Below are positions 24,357-37,700 of a DNA stretch of 64,000 bases, piece by piece. The notes under the pieces are model-generated. The model worked only from the letters and a program-made list of their open reading frames with translations. It was not told the origin of the DNA and ran no database searches. The stretch is from assembly GCA_011799875.1 (NCBI GenBank), contig CM022302.1, positions 58,011,599-58,075,598 of the forward strand, given 5' to 3'. Within the stretch, counting starts at the first letter, position 1. Each line of letters opens with the position of its first letter. Made by a program: the position numbers and the translations under genes. The stretch is from Thinopyrum elongatum (taxonomy: Eukaryota > Streptophyta > Magnoliopsida > Poales > Poaceae).

Positions 24357-26318
24357 CCCTCATAGAATATTTTTTGCAAAGTGTCCTCTCCAGAAAGTAT
24401 AACCCCGATAACTTCGACATGAGGGGGGACGTCGGACATGCATGAGAGAGGCGGTCCGCAACTAATCCATTGCTCATATATGCATATGATTCCTTGTTGT
24501 GATTAGCTAGGTCTATGTTTGCCACTAATCCATCTCTCATGTTTGTATATTGCAATGTTGTAATATTTGCAGAAACTATGGAAAGAGACTTAGAACAAGA
24601 ACAGTTGTTGGGGGGTATAATCCTCGCCGGTGCTGATCCCTTGTTATTTCTCAACGACACCGATGGTCAAGAAGGAGAGGATGACGGCTCCGGTAATCCA
24701 ACAATGGAGGAGGAAGGAGATCATGACGGCTCCGGTGACCGAATGGCGGAGGAAGAAGACCATGATGACGGCTCCGGTGACCGAACAGAGGAGGGAGCTG
24801 TTGCAAAGTCCGGTGAGGTATATATATTAATTAAGCGTGTGCTGACTTGATGCATTAATTGCTTTGGTATGTACATATATTAGCGCTTCTTTCTTCTTTT
24901 ATAGCCCTCCGGATCATGCCAAACTTCCGTAAGGAGACGAGGCCCGAAGAAAAGGTTGCGCCAGGATGAAAGGTTCACGATCACAGAAATCTCAGACGAT
25001 GGCCAACCGATTGAACCCAAGCGGACCAAGGATACATTTGTTAGTCAGTGCAGAGCTATTGTTAGGGACAGCGTCCCGATCAGCGTCCAGCAATGGAATA
25101 AGAGTAATGATGACCCTGAAGTTTCTTATGTCCAGGATAGACAGAAAGATGATCTTTGGACCTAGCTGATGGCAAATTTCTGCCTACCGCCAGAGGAGGA
25201 TCCGAATAAGCCAGTTATAGAGCCAAAGTCAAGGTGTTTGCTCTTAAGAAGATGGCAGATCTATTCAGGAACTGGAAGAAAGAGTTGAACACGAAGTTTG
25301 TCAACAAAGGGAAGACTCCAGAATTCACCGGCCGATATGAGAAGATAAGAGATCACTGGCTCGCATTTGTGGCCTACAAGAAATCAGATAAGGGTAAGAA
25401 AAGGTCAAAGACAAACAAGAAAAATGCTGCAAAGAAGAAGTAGTATCACCATCACACGGGGTCAGGTGGCTACTACAAAGCCCGGCCGTTGTGAGACAAA
25501 GCTGAGCAAGACCTGCTTGCTAAAGGGGTCCAACCAGCGACATTGAACTGGCGAGATCGGTGTAGGACCTGGTTCTTCGGGGTTGGGGGAACTTTGGACC
25601 CACAAACAGGGGAGTGTCGTTGGACGGACGAGCAACTTGCAATACCCATCAAGAAACTTCAGCAATATATCAGCGCAGCGCAGGAAGGGACGTTCATTCC
25701 CGACAGAGAGAAGGACGAGCTGACTGAGGCCCTCGGGAATCCTGAGCACCCTGGACGAACACGAGGCACACCAGGCTCCGTTTCGTGGGTGGTTGGGTTT
25801 CCCGGAAGCGGTAGTTATAGAAGCCGAGAGAGAAAGAGGAAAGCGGAAGTGAGCGAAATGCAGAAGCTCAATGCAAGAATAGCAAAGCTAGAGGAACTTG
25901 CAGCTTCCTGCCAACCATCTCAGCGGCACGAAGATCCTGGCTTCGACGCTGCCCCAGAAGCTACCCCACCATCTCAGCGGAGAAGCAGCGTGGCTTCCAT
26001 GGAGCTCGTTCGGCCTGATTTCACGGCTCCTCGCTACCCCGTGGATACACGGAGGCTCAACATTGCGAGCTAATGACGAAATGCCAGAACCTCACTTTGA
26101 AGGCGGCTGTCGGCTCTGTTGCACCTCCTAAAGCTGACGGAACTTTTCACTGCTGTCCGATTCCACATGGCTATGTTGTTGTGACGGTGGATGAAATAAT
26201 GGAGGGATTTGAGGAGCTGGAGCTTGACCACTGTACAGATGAAGGGGGGAATCATCTGGTTTATGCTTTGAGGAGTACCTGTCTATGGAGGAAGGAGTAC
26301 ATCAAGCTTCCAAACTAG

Positions 26319-26510
26319 ACGCCTCCTCCTCCTCCTCCTCCGGCGAGTCAGGGCACTCCGCCTCCTCCTCTGCCTCCTCCGGAGAGTGATCTGGGCACTC
26401 CGCCTCCTCCTCCACCTCCTCCGGCGTGTGAGGGCACTCCGCCTCCTCCTCCGCCTCCTCCGACGTGTCGGAGCACTCCACCTCCTCTGGCGTGTCAGCG
26501 AACTCCGCCG
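26319..26510 (+). repeat. Proline-codon (CCT/CCG) repeat in the second CACTA gene
   Basis: Imperfect cctcctcctccgcc units coding runs of Pro separated by Gly-Thr, in the same frame as the flanking protein. The Arg-rich minus-strand ORF here is its shadow. Confidence 0.8.
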
Positions 26511-26922
26511 CGTCAGCAACGGCGGAAGAGAGACGGCGCCGCTCCGATGGCTAGCAATACAAGAGGCGGGAAGAAATTCAAATATGGTCCAAGCCTCAAG
26601 CCTCTGGAAAGGTTACCATATGAGAGGACCGACGAGGAAAACGCGGAAACAAGTGCTGCCAAAGTGGAGGCCCATTTTGCACGGAAACCTCCACCTCCGA
26701 AGGAAACAATAGATCCGATGAAAGTGAAGCGCACTCTGCGTGCCCTTAAGCGACCACCACCGTCTACGCCACAATCCAACTATGAGAACATTATTGAAAG
26801 GACATATACGGAAGTGCAGCGGTTGGGAAGTACTTGCAGTGCTGCAAGAGAAGCAAAACGAGGAAGTGGGAAAACAATTCCCCTGCTCGGCGAACAGGCG
26901 AAGCAATCGTGCCCCCCGCTCA

Positions 26923-28650
26923 TGTTTTTTTTTTGAAAATTCTACGCTCACGCAAGATCTATCTAGGAGATGCATAGCAACGAGAGGGGGAGAGTGTGTC
27001 CACGTACCCTCGTAGACCGAAAGCGGAAGCGTTAGCTTAACGCGGTTGATGTAGTCGAACGTCTTCGCGATCCAACCGATCAAGCACCGACCATACGACA
27101 CCTTCGAGTTTTGCACACATTCAGCTCAATGACGTCCCTCGAATTCTTGATCTAGCAAAGTGTCAAGGGAGAGTTTCGTCAGCACGACGGCGTGGTGACG
27201 GTGATGGTGATGTGATCCGCGCAGGGCTTCACCTAAGCACTACGACAATATGACCGGAGGAGTAAACTGTGGAGGGGGGCACCGCACACGGCTAAGAGAA
27301 CAATTGATGTGCTTTGGGGTGCCCCCCTGCCCCCGTATATAAAGGAGGAGAGGGGAGGAGGCCGGCCCTAGGGGGCGCACCAAGTGGGGGGAAACCCACT
27401 TGGATCCCTAGTCCAATTCGGCCCACCTTTCCTTTTACCGGAAGTGGAAAGGGGGAAGGAGAGGGAGGAGGAGAAGGAAAGGCGGGCGCCGCCCCTCCCC
27501 TTGTCCAATTAGGACTCCCCATGGGGGGGGGCACGCGGCCACCCCTTCTGGGCTGCCTAGCCTCCCTCCTATGGCCCATATGGCCCATATCTTTCCCCCC
27601 GGGGTTTCCGGTAAACCCCCGGTACTCCGATACGTACCCGATACATTCCGAAACACTTCCGGTGTCCGAATACTATCGTCCAATATATCAATCTTTACCT
27701 CTCGACCATTTTGAGACTCCTCTTCATGTCCGTGATCTCATCCGGGAATCCGAACAATCTTCGGTCACCAAAACGCATAACTCATAGTACAAATCGTCAT
27801 TGAACGTTAAGCGTGCGGACCCTACGGGTTCGAGAACTATGTAGACATGACCGAGACACATCTCCGGTCAATAACCAACAGTGGAACCTGGATGCTCATA
27901 TTGGTTCCTACATATTCTACGAAGATCTTTATCGGTCAAACCGCAATGACAACATACGTCATTCCCTTTGTCATCGGTATGTTACTTGCCCGAGATTCGA
28001 TCGTCGGTATCTCCATACCTAGTTCAATCTCGTTACCGGCAAGCTCTTTATGCGTTCCGTAATGCATCATCCCGTAACTAACTCATTAGTCACATTTCTT
28101 GCAAGGCTTATCATGATGTGCATTACCGAGAAGGCCCAGAGATACCTCTCCGATACTCGGAGTGACAAATCCTAATCTCGATCTATGCCAACCCAACAAA
28201 CACCTTCGGAGACACCTGTAGAGCATCTTTATAATCACCCAGTTACGTTGTGATGTTTGATAGCACACAAGGTGTTCCTCCGGTATTCGGGAGTTGCATA
28301 ATCTCATAGTCAAAGGAATATGTATAAGTCATGAAGAAAGCAATAGCAATAAAACTTAACGATCATTATGCTAAGCTAATGGATGGGTCATGTCCATCAC
28401 ATCATTCTCCTAATGATGTGATCCCGTTCATCAAATGACAACACATGTCTATGGTTAGTAAACTCAACCATCTTTGATTAACGAGCTAGTCTAGTAAAGG
28501 CATACTAGGGACACTGTGTTTTCTCTATGTATTCACACATGTATCAAGTTTCCGGTTAATACAATTCTAGCATGAATAATAAACATTTATCATGATATAA
28601 GGAAATATAAATAACAAATTTATTATTGCCTCTAGGGCATATTACCTTCA
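26923..28650 (-). repeat. Copia B LTR, 3' copy (left on the map)
   Basis: 1728 bp in reverse orientation. The terminal bases next to the TSD are disturbed: a T-run replaces part of the usual TGTTGGGAAAC block, though TG remains at the edge. Ends ccttca at 28650, next to the reverse complement of the purine tract (gtctcccact). Confidence 0.88.
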
Positions 28651-28679
28651 GTCTCCCACTTGCACTAGAGTCAATAATC

Positions 28680-28825
28680 TAGTTCACATCGCCATGTGAT
28701 TAACACGAATAGTTCACATCACCATGTGACTAACAACCATGGTTCACATCGCCATGTGACCAACACCCAAATGGTTTACTAGAGTCAGTAATCTAGTTCA
28801 CATCGCCATGTGATTAACACCCAAA
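28680..28825 (-). repeat. Short palindromic tandem repeats near the Copia B 3' end
   Basis: Five units of the kind gttcacatcgccatgtgat, each holding the inverted pair TCACAT/ATGTGA. The second interior copy (35545-35640) has fewer units. They lie between the RNase H remnant and the LTR. Confidence 0.75.
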
Positions 28826-28839
28826 AAGTACTAAGGTGT

Positions 28840-31800
28840 GATCATGTTTTGCTTGTGAGAGAGGTTTAGTCAATGGGTCTGCCACATTCAGATCCGTATG
28901 TATTTCGCGAATTTCTATGTCTACAATGCTATGCATGGAGCTACTCTAGCTAATTGCTCCCACTTTCAATATGTATCCAGATTGAGACTCAGAGTCATCC
29001 GGATCAGTGTTAAAGCTTGCATCGACGTTACCCTTTACGACGAACTCTTTGTCACCTCCATAACCGAGAAACATTTCCTTTGTCCTCTTTATGTACCTAA
29101 GGATAATTTTGACCGCTGTCCAGTGATCTACTCCTGGATCACTATTGTACCCCCTTGCCATACTCACGGCAAGGTACACGATAGGTCTGGTATACAGCAT
29201 GGCATACTTTATAGAACCTATGGCTGAGGCATAGGGAATGACTTTCATTCTCTCTCTATCTTCTGCCGTGGTCAGGTTTTTAGCCTTACTCAACTTCATA
29301 CCTTACAACTCAGGCAAGAACTTCTTCTTTGACTGGTCCATTTTAAACTCCTTCAAAATCTTGTCAAGGTATGTACTCATCGAAAGTCTTATCAAGCATC
29401 TTGATCTATCTCTATAGATCTTGATGCCCAATATGTAAGCAGCTTCACCGAGGTCTTTCTTTGAAAAACTCTTTTCAAACACTTCTTTATGCTTTCCAGA
29501 AAATTCTACATCATTTTCGATCAACAATATGTCATTCACATATAATTATCAGAAAGGTTGTAGTGCTCCCACTCACTTTCTTGTAAATACAGGCTTCACC
29601 GCAAGTCTGTATAAAACTATATGCTTTGATCAACTCATATAAGCGTATATTCCAACTCCGAGATGCTTGCACCAGTCCATAGATGGATCGCTGGAGCTTG
29701 CACACTTTATTAGCATCTTTAGGATTGACAAAACTTTCTGGTTGCATCATATACAACTCTTCTTTAAGAAATCCATTAAGGAATGCAGTTTTGACGTCCA
29801 TTTGCCAGATTTCGTAATCATAAAATGCGGCAATTGCTAACATGATTCGGACAGACTTAAGCATCGCTACGGGTGAGAAGGTCTCATCGTAGACAACTCC
29901 TTGAACTTGTCAAAAACCTTTCGCAACAAGTCGAGCTTTGTAGACAGTAACATTACCATCAGCGTCAGTCTTCCTCTTGAAGATCCATTTATTCTCTATG
30001 GCTTGCCGATCATCGGGCGAGTCCACCAAAGTCCACACTTTGTTCTTATATATGGATCCTATCTCAGATTTCATGGCCTCAAGCCATCTGTCAGAATCTG
30101 GGCTCATTATAGCTTCTTCATAGTTCGTAGGTTCGTCTTGGTCTAGTAACATGACTTCCAGGATAGGATTACCATACCACTCTGGTGCGTAACGTGCTCT
30201 GGTTGACCAACGAGGTTCGGTAGTAACTTGATCTGAAGTTTCTTGATCATTATCATCAGTTTCCTCTCTAGTTGGTGTAGGCATCATGGGAACAGATTTC
30301 TCTGATGAGCTACTTTCCAATTCGAGAGAAGGTACAACTACCTCATCAAGTTCTACTTTCCTCCCACTCACTTCTTTCGAGAGAAACTCCTTCTCTAGAA
30401 AGGATCCATTCTTAGCAACAAAGTCTTGCCTTCGAATCTGTGATAGAAGGTGTACCCAACAGTTTCTTTTGGGTATCTTATGAAGACGCACTTCTCCGAT
30501 TTGGGTTCGAGCTTATCAGGCTGAAGCTTTTTCACAAAAGCATCGCAACCCCAAACTTTAAGAAATGACAGCTTAGGTTTCTTGCCAAACCATAGTTCAT
30601 ACAGTGTCGTCTCAACGGATTTAGATGGTGCCCTATTTAACGTGAATGCAGCTGTCTCTAATGCATAACCCCAAAACGATAGTGGTAAATCGGTAAGAGA
30701 CATCATAGATCGCACCATATCTAATAAAGTATGGTTATGACATTCCGACACACCATTACGCTGTGGTGTTCCAGGTGGCGTGAGTTGTGAAGCTATTCCA
30801 CATTGTTTTAATTGAAAGCCAAACTCGTAACTCAAATATTCGCCTCCGCGATCAGATCGTAGAAACTTTATTTTCTTGTTACGATGATTCTCCACTTCAC
30901 TCTGAAATTCTTTGAACTTTTCAAATGTTTCAGACTTTTGTTTTATTAAGTAGATATACCCATATCTGCTCTAATCATCTGTGAAGGTTAGAAAATAACG
31001 ATACCCGCCGCGATCCTCAACACTCATCGGACCGCATACATCGGTATGTATTATTTCCAATAAGTTATTGGCTCACTCCATTGTTCCGGAGAACGGAGTT
31101 TTAGTCATCTTGCCCATGAGGCATGGTTCACAGGTATCAAATGATTCATAATCAAGTTATTCTAAAAGCCCATCTGTATGGAGTTTCTTCATGCGCTTTA
31201 CACCAATATGACCTAAACGGCAGCGCCACAAGTATGTTGCACTATCATCATCAACTTTGCATCTTTTGGCATCAATATTATGAATATGTGTATCACTACG
31301 ATCGAGATTCAATAAAACATTTATGTTGAGTGTATGACCATAGAAGGTTTTATTCATGTAAACAGAACAACAATTATTCTTTGACTTAAATGAATAACCG
31401 TATTGCAATAAACATGATCCAATCATATTTATGCTAAACGCAAACACCAAATAACATTTATTTTAGGTTCAACACTAATCCCAAAGGTAAAGGGACTGTG
31501 CGATGGTGATCTTATCAACCTTGGAATCACTTCCAACACACATCGTCACCTCGCCCTTAACTAGTATCTGTTCATTTTGCAACTCCTGTTTCGAGTTACA
31601 AATCTTAGCAACTGAACCAGTATCAAATACCCAGGGGCTACTATGAACACTAGTAAAGTACACATCAATAACATGTATATCAAATATACCTTTGTTCACT
31701 TTGCCATCCTTCTTATCCGCCAAGTTTTTTGGGGCAGTTCCGCTTCCAGTGACCATTCCCTTTGCAGTAGTAGCAATCAGTTTCAGGTTTGGGTCTAGCT

Positions 31801-32536
31801 TTGGGCTTCTTCATGGGAGTGGCAACTTGCTTGCCATTCTTCTTGAAGTTCCCTTTCTTTCCCTTGCAATTTTTCTTGAAACTATTGGTCTTGTTAACCA
31901 TCAACACTTGATGCTATTTCTTGTTTTCTACCTTAGCCGATTTCATCATCGCGAAGAGCTTGGGAATCTTTTTTTTCGTCATCCCTTGCATATTATAGTT
32001 CATCACGAAGTTCTAGTAACTTGGTGATAGTAACTAGAGAAATCTGTCAATCACTATCTTATCTGGAAGATTAACTCCCACTTGATTCAAGCGATTGTAG
32101 TACCCAGACATTCTGAGCACATGCTCACTAGCTGAGCTATTCTTCTCCATCTTGTAGGCAAAGTACTTGTCAGAGATCTCATACCTCTCGACATGGGCAT
32201 GAGTCTGAAATACCAATTTCAACTCTTGGAACATCTTATATGCTCCGTGGCGTTCAAATAGTTTTTGAAGTCCCGGTTCTAGGCCGTAAAGCATGGTGCA
32301 CTAAACTATCAAGTAGTCATCATACCGAGCTTGTCAAACGTTCATAACGTCTGCATCTGCTCCTGCAATAGGTCTGTCACCTAGTGGTGCATCAAGGACA
32401 TAATTCTTCTGTGCAGCAACGAGGATAATCCTCAGATCACGGACCCAGTCTGAATCATTGCTACTATCATCTTTCAACTTATTTTTTTTCTCTAGGAACA
32501 TATCAGAAATAAACGGGGAGCTACATCGCAAGCTAT
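28840..32536 (-). pseudogene. gag-pol: Copia B gag-pol remnant
   Basis: Reading right to left: gag (32536 to about 32030), where the position of the Copia A start codon now reads ATA; zinc knuckle CYYCKGNGHWKRNC near 31770; protease FDTGS near 31640; pre-integrase region near 31200; integrase with SDRGGE near 30850 and ERHNRT-like Glu context near 30750; RT across 30490-29540; RNase H remnant 29300-28840. The RT box YVDD reads YVND with a nearby frameshift (about 29540). The RNase H centre is missing: the DSESQSGY segment runs almost directly into the IHTDLNVADP-type end, so the EAK and CDN active-site parts are absent. At least eight frame breaks. No functional product is possible. Confidence 0.9.
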
Positions 32537-33754
32537 TGATCTACAACATAGATATGCAAATACTATCAGGACTAAGTTCATGATAAATTAAGTTCAATTA
32601 ATCATATTACTTAAGAACTCCCACTTAGATAGACATCCCTCGAGTCATCTAAATGATCACGTGATCCAAATCAACTAAACCATGTCCGATCATCACGTGA
32701 GATGGAGTAGTTTTCAATGGTGAACATCTCTATGTTGATCATATCTACTATATGATTCACGCTCGACCTTTCGGTCTCTAGTGTTCCGAGGCCATGTCTA
32801 TACATGCTAGGCTCGTCAAGTTTAACCCGAGTATTCCGCATGTGCAAAACTGTCTTGCACCCGTTGTATGTGAACGTAGAGCTTATCACACCCGATCATC
32901 ACGTGGTGTCTCGGCACGACGAACTATCGCAACGGTGCATACTCAGGGAGAACACTTATACCTTGAAATTTTAGTAAGGGATCATCTTATAATGCTACCG
33001 CCGTACTAAGCAAAATAAGATGCATAAAAGATAAACATCACATGCAATCAAAATATGTGACATGATATGGCCATCATCATCTTGTGCCTTTGATCTCCAT
33101 CTCCAAAGCACCGTCATGATCTCCATCGTCACCGGCTTGACACCTTGATCTCCATCGTAGCGTCGTTGTCGTCTCGCCAACTATTACTTTTACAACTATC
33201 GCTAACGCATAGTGATAAAGTAAAGCAATTACATTGCGATTGCATTTCATACAATAAAGCGACAACCATAAGGCTCCTGCCAGTTGCCGATAACTTTTAC
33301 AAAACATGATCATCTCATACAATAACGTGTATCACATCATGTCTTGATCATATCACATCACAACATGCCCTGTAAAAACAAGTTAGACGTCCTCTACTTT
33401 TTTGTTGCAAGTTTTACGTGGCTGCTACGGGCTTCTAGTAAGAACCGTTCTTACCTACGCATCAAAACCACAACGATGTTTCGTCAAGTTTGTTGTTTTA
33501 ACCTTCAACAAGGACCGGCCGTAGTCAAATTCGATTCAACCAAAGTTGGAGAAGCAGACACCCGCCAGACACCTATATGCAAAACAAGTTGCATGTCTGT
33601 CAGTGGACCCAGTCTCATGAACGTGGTCATGTAAGGTTGGTCCGGGCCGCTTCATCCAACAATACTGCCGAATCAAAATAAGACGTTGGTGGTAAGCAGT
33701 ATGACTATCACCGCCCACAACTCTTTGTGTTCTACTCGTGCATATCATCTACGC

Positions 33755-33776
33755 ATAGACCTGGCTCGGATGCCAC
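33755..33776 (-). other. Primer binding site of Copia B
   Basis: Reverse complement of the Copia A site (acctggctcggatgcca) adjoining the LTR edge at 33777. Confidence 0.75.
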
Positions 33777-35522
33777 TGTTGGGAAACGGAGCATGTAATT
33801 TCAAAAAAATTCTACGCTCACGCAAGATCTATCTAGGAGATGCATAGCAACGAGAGGGGGAGAGTGTGTCCACGTACCCTCGTAGATGGAAAGCGGAAGC
33901 GTTAGCTTAACGCGGTTGATGTAGTCGAATGTCTTCGCGATCCAACCGATCAAGCACCGAACGTACGGCACCTCCGAGTTCTGCACACGTTCAGCTCGAT
34001 GACGTCCCTCGAACTCTTGATCCAGCAAAGTGTCGAGGGAGAGTTTCGTCAGCACGACGGCGTGGTGACAGTGATGGTGATGTGATCCGCGCAGGGCTTC
34101 GCCTAAGCACTACGACAATATGACCGGAGGAGTAAACTGTGGAGGGGGGCACCGCACACGGCTAAGAGAACAATTGATGTGGTTTGGGGTGCCCCCCTGC
34201 CCCCGTATATAAAGGAGGAGAGGGGAGGAGGCCGGCCCTAGGGGGCGCGCCAAGTGGGGGGAAACCCACTTGGATCCCTAGTCCAATTCGGCCCTCCCTT
34301 TCCTTTTACCGGAAGGGGAAAGGGGGAAGGAGAGGGAGGAGGAGAAGGAAAGGGGGGCGCCACCCCCTCCCCTTGTCCAATTCGGACTCCCCATGGGGGG
34401 GGGCGCGGCCACCCCTTGTGGGCTGCCTAGCCTCCCTCCTATGGCCCATATGGCCCATTTCTTTCCCCCCGGAGTTTCCGGTAAACCCCCCGGTACTCCG
34501 ATACGTACCCGATACATTCCGAAACACTTTTGGTGTCCGAATACTATTGTCCAATATATCAATCTTTACCTCTCGACCATTTCGAGACTCCTCGTCATGT
34601 CCGTGATCTCATCCAGGACTCCGAACAATCTTCGGTCACCAAAACACATAACTCATAGTACAAATCGTCATTGAACGTTAAGCGTGCGGACCCTACGGGT
34701 TCGAGAACTATGTAGACATGACCGAGACACATCTCCGGTCAATAACCAACAGCGGAACCTGGATGCTCGTATTGGTTCCTACATATTCTACGAAGATCTT
34801 TATCGGTCAAACCACAATGACAACATACGTCATTCCCTTTGTCATCGGTATGTTACTTGCCCGAGATTCGATCGTCGGTATCTCCATACCTAGTTCAATC
34901 TCGTTACCGGCAAGTCTCTTTATTCGTTCCGTAATGCATCATCCCGTAACTAACTCATTAGTAACATTTCTTGCAAGGCTTATCATGATGTGCATTACCG
35001 AGAGGGCCCAGAGATACCTCTCCGATACTCGGAGTGACAAATCCTAATCTCGATCTATGCCAACCCAACAAACACCTTCGGAGACACCTGTAGAGCATCT
35101 TTATAATCACCGAGTTACGTTGTGATGTTTGATAGCACACAAGGTGTTCCTCCGGTATTCGGGAGTTGCATAATCTCATAGTCAAAGGAATATGTATAAG
35201 TCATGAAGAAAGCAATAGCAATAAAACTTAACGATCATTATGCTAAGCTAACGGATGGGTCATGTCCATCACATCATTCTCCTAATGATGTGATCCCGTT
35301 CATCAAATGACAACACATGTCTATGGTTAGTAAACTCAACCATCTTTGATTAACGAGCTAGTCTAGTAGAGGCATACTAGGGACACTGTGTTTTGTCTAT
35401 GTATTCACACATGTATCAAGTTTCCGGTTAATACAATTCTAGCATGAATAATAAACATTTATCAAGATATAAGGAAATATAAATAACAACTTTATTATTG
35501 CCTCTAGGGCATATTACCTTCA
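33777..35522 (-). repeat. Copia B LTR, middle copy
   Basis: 1746 bp in reverse orientation with full ends, TGTTGGGAAAC at 33777 and ccttca at 35522. On the minus strand it serves as 5' LTR for the long interior and as 3' LTR for the truncated one. Confidence 0.92.
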
Positions 35523-36310
35523 GTCTCCCACTTGCACTAGAGTCAATAATCTAGTTCACATCGCCATGTGATTAACACGAATAGTTCACATCACCATGTG
35601 ATTAACACCCATGGTTCACATCGCCATGTGATTAACACCCAAAAAGTACTAAGGTGTGATCATGTTTTGCTTGTGAGAGAGGTTTAGTCAACGGGTCTGC
35701 CACATTCAGATCCGTATGTATTTCGCGAATTTCTATGTCTACAATGCTCTGCATGGAGCTACTCTAGCTAATTGCTCCCACTTTCAATATGTATCCAGAT
35801 TGAGACTCAGAGTCATCCGGATCAGTGTCAAAGCTTGCATCGACGTTACCCTTTACGACGAACTCTTTGTCATCTCCATAACCGAGAAACATTTCCTTTG
35901 TCCTCTTTATGTACCTAAGGATAATTTTGACCGCTGTCCAGTGATCTACTCCTGGATCACGATTGTACCCCCTTGCCATACTCATGGCAAGGTACACAAT
36001 AGGTCTGGTATACAGTATGGCATACTTTATAGAACCTATGGCTGAGGCATAGGGAATGACTTTCATTCTCTCTCTATCTTCTGTCGTGGTCGGGTTTTTA
36101 GCCTTACTCAACTTCATACCTTACAACTCAAGCAAGAACTTCTTCTTTGACTGATCCATTTTGAACTCCTTCAAAATCTTGTCAAGGTATGTACTCATCG
36201 AAAGTCTTATCAAGCATCTTGATCTATCTCTATAGATCTTGATGCCCAATATGTAAGCAGCTTCACCGAGGTCTTTATTTGAAAAACTCCTTTCAAACAC
36301 TCCTTTATGC
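35523..36310 (-). pseudogene. Second, truncated Copia B interior (RT/RNase H end)
   Basis: Repeats 28651 to about 29493 almost exactly, including the RNase H internal loss, then stops inside the RT/RNase H linker. It fuses to LTR sequence at ttatgct, a 7-base word present in both parents (29487-29493 and about 35237-35243). Confidence 0.9.
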
Positions 36311-36589
36311 TAAGCTAACGGATGGGTCATGTCCATCACATCATTCTCCTAATGATGTGATCCCGTTCATCAAATGATAACACATGTCTATGGTTAGGAA
36401 ACTCAACCATCTTTGATTAACGAGCTAGTCGAGTAGAGACATACTAGGGACACTGTGTTTTGTCTATGTATTCACACATGTATCAATTTTCCGGTTAATA
36501 CAATTCTAGCATGAATAATAAACATTTATCACGATATAAGGAAATATAAATAACAACTTTATTATTGCCTCTAGGGCATATTTCCTTCA
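36304..36589 (-). repeat. Partial Copia B LTR (right edge)
   Basis: Matches about 35236-35522 of the middle LTR. It includes the true outer terminus (tttccttca) next to the TSD gctca, so it is the remnant of the original 5' LTR. Confidence 0.9.
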
Positions 36590-37700
36590 GCTCAAGGTGT
36601 CTAGCGATATCGTCGCTAATCATCCGGGGCTACTGCCCGGTACCAATCCTGCTGATTACCTGGCCGATGATGTACAGCTTGAAATGTTAGAGGTAGTAGA
36701 TATCTTCAGATACGAGTACGGGAAGCCTCTCGTCAAACCTAATCATCCTCCTCTAACAACGATGATGCGAAAATTGCATGAATGGTACATGGATACCTGC
36801 AGGAATTCTGGGAAGGATAGTTTGATGCTGGCAATTAAAGAGGAGCACGACCTCGTTGGAACTGAGGTGATGCCTTTTGAATTTGTGGAGTTATTCCAGT
36901 TATTCAATCATGACACCCTCGAAAAACAACTCATGACTTGCTACTGTCTGTAAGTATTACTTCTGTAATTAAGTCTCTATAGCTCAGCTCTTTCATTGCA
37001 TGTATATATAATTATCCTCACTATATTATGCAGACTGAAGATTGTCGAATGCAAAAAAGCACAAATCTATGACATTGGGTTCATTAACCCAAATACCATA
37101 AATGAATGGTCGGTTAAAAACAGAGTTGAAGATACCGAGGACAACTTGCTACAATCGTTGCTTCGAAATCAAAACAAAGTGAAAATACTCTTTCCTTACA
37201 ATTTCAAGTGAGTGTTACTGTCTTGTGCATATTCGGTTTCGCTTACTCGAGGTTATAGTAATGTAATTGATGAGTTATGCATGCATGCGCAGCTTCCACT
37301 TTATTCTGCTAGAGATTAAGCTTGACCGGGGAGTAGTAACTGTCTTAGACTCGAGACGAAAAGATCCCAATAACTATGCGGAAATGACTGGAATGCTCCA
37401 GAAGTAAGTTCAATCGATCATTATCGCACCATATCATATCGGCAACTTTGTTCATTTCCGGATATCAAGTAATTATTTTCTTTGTCTGGCAGGGTTTGGA
37501 AAGAGTTCACCGGAATCGTTCTGATACTGCCGAGGGAGCTGCGATTTACACACCCAAAAGTAAGTAGTACTAGCTAGTTCCGGGCATCTCCCATTGATTC
37601 TAGTTTCATCAATACCATTTATCATACTTGATTATCAGATTGATTGAACTATATTCTCGTAAAGTGCTTGTGGCAGGAAGGCCGGAATAATTTATGTGGA

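Larger units (their letters stand above)
26923..36589 (-). mobile_element. Copia B (same family as Copia A), rearranged with three LTR segments
   Basis: Inserted in the second CACTA gene with 5-bp TSD gctca (26918-26922 and 36590-36594). On the plus strand the order is LTR (26923-28650), interior (28651-33776), LTR (33777-35522), partial interior (35523 to about 36310), partial LTR (about 36304-36589). Outer duplications match, so this is one insertion that later rearranged, not two independent insertions. 9667 bp. The coding region is heavily decayed. Confidence 0.9.

Noticed and set aside
26283..26519. Arg-rich minus-strand ORF
   Set aside because: Reverse reading of the Pro-codon repeat of the second CACTA gene.
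33777..36589. A second independent Copia insertion next to Copia B
   Set aside because: There is no TSD around 35522 or 33777, and the outer TSD gctca spans the whole block; the join at ttatgct is a microhomology junction.
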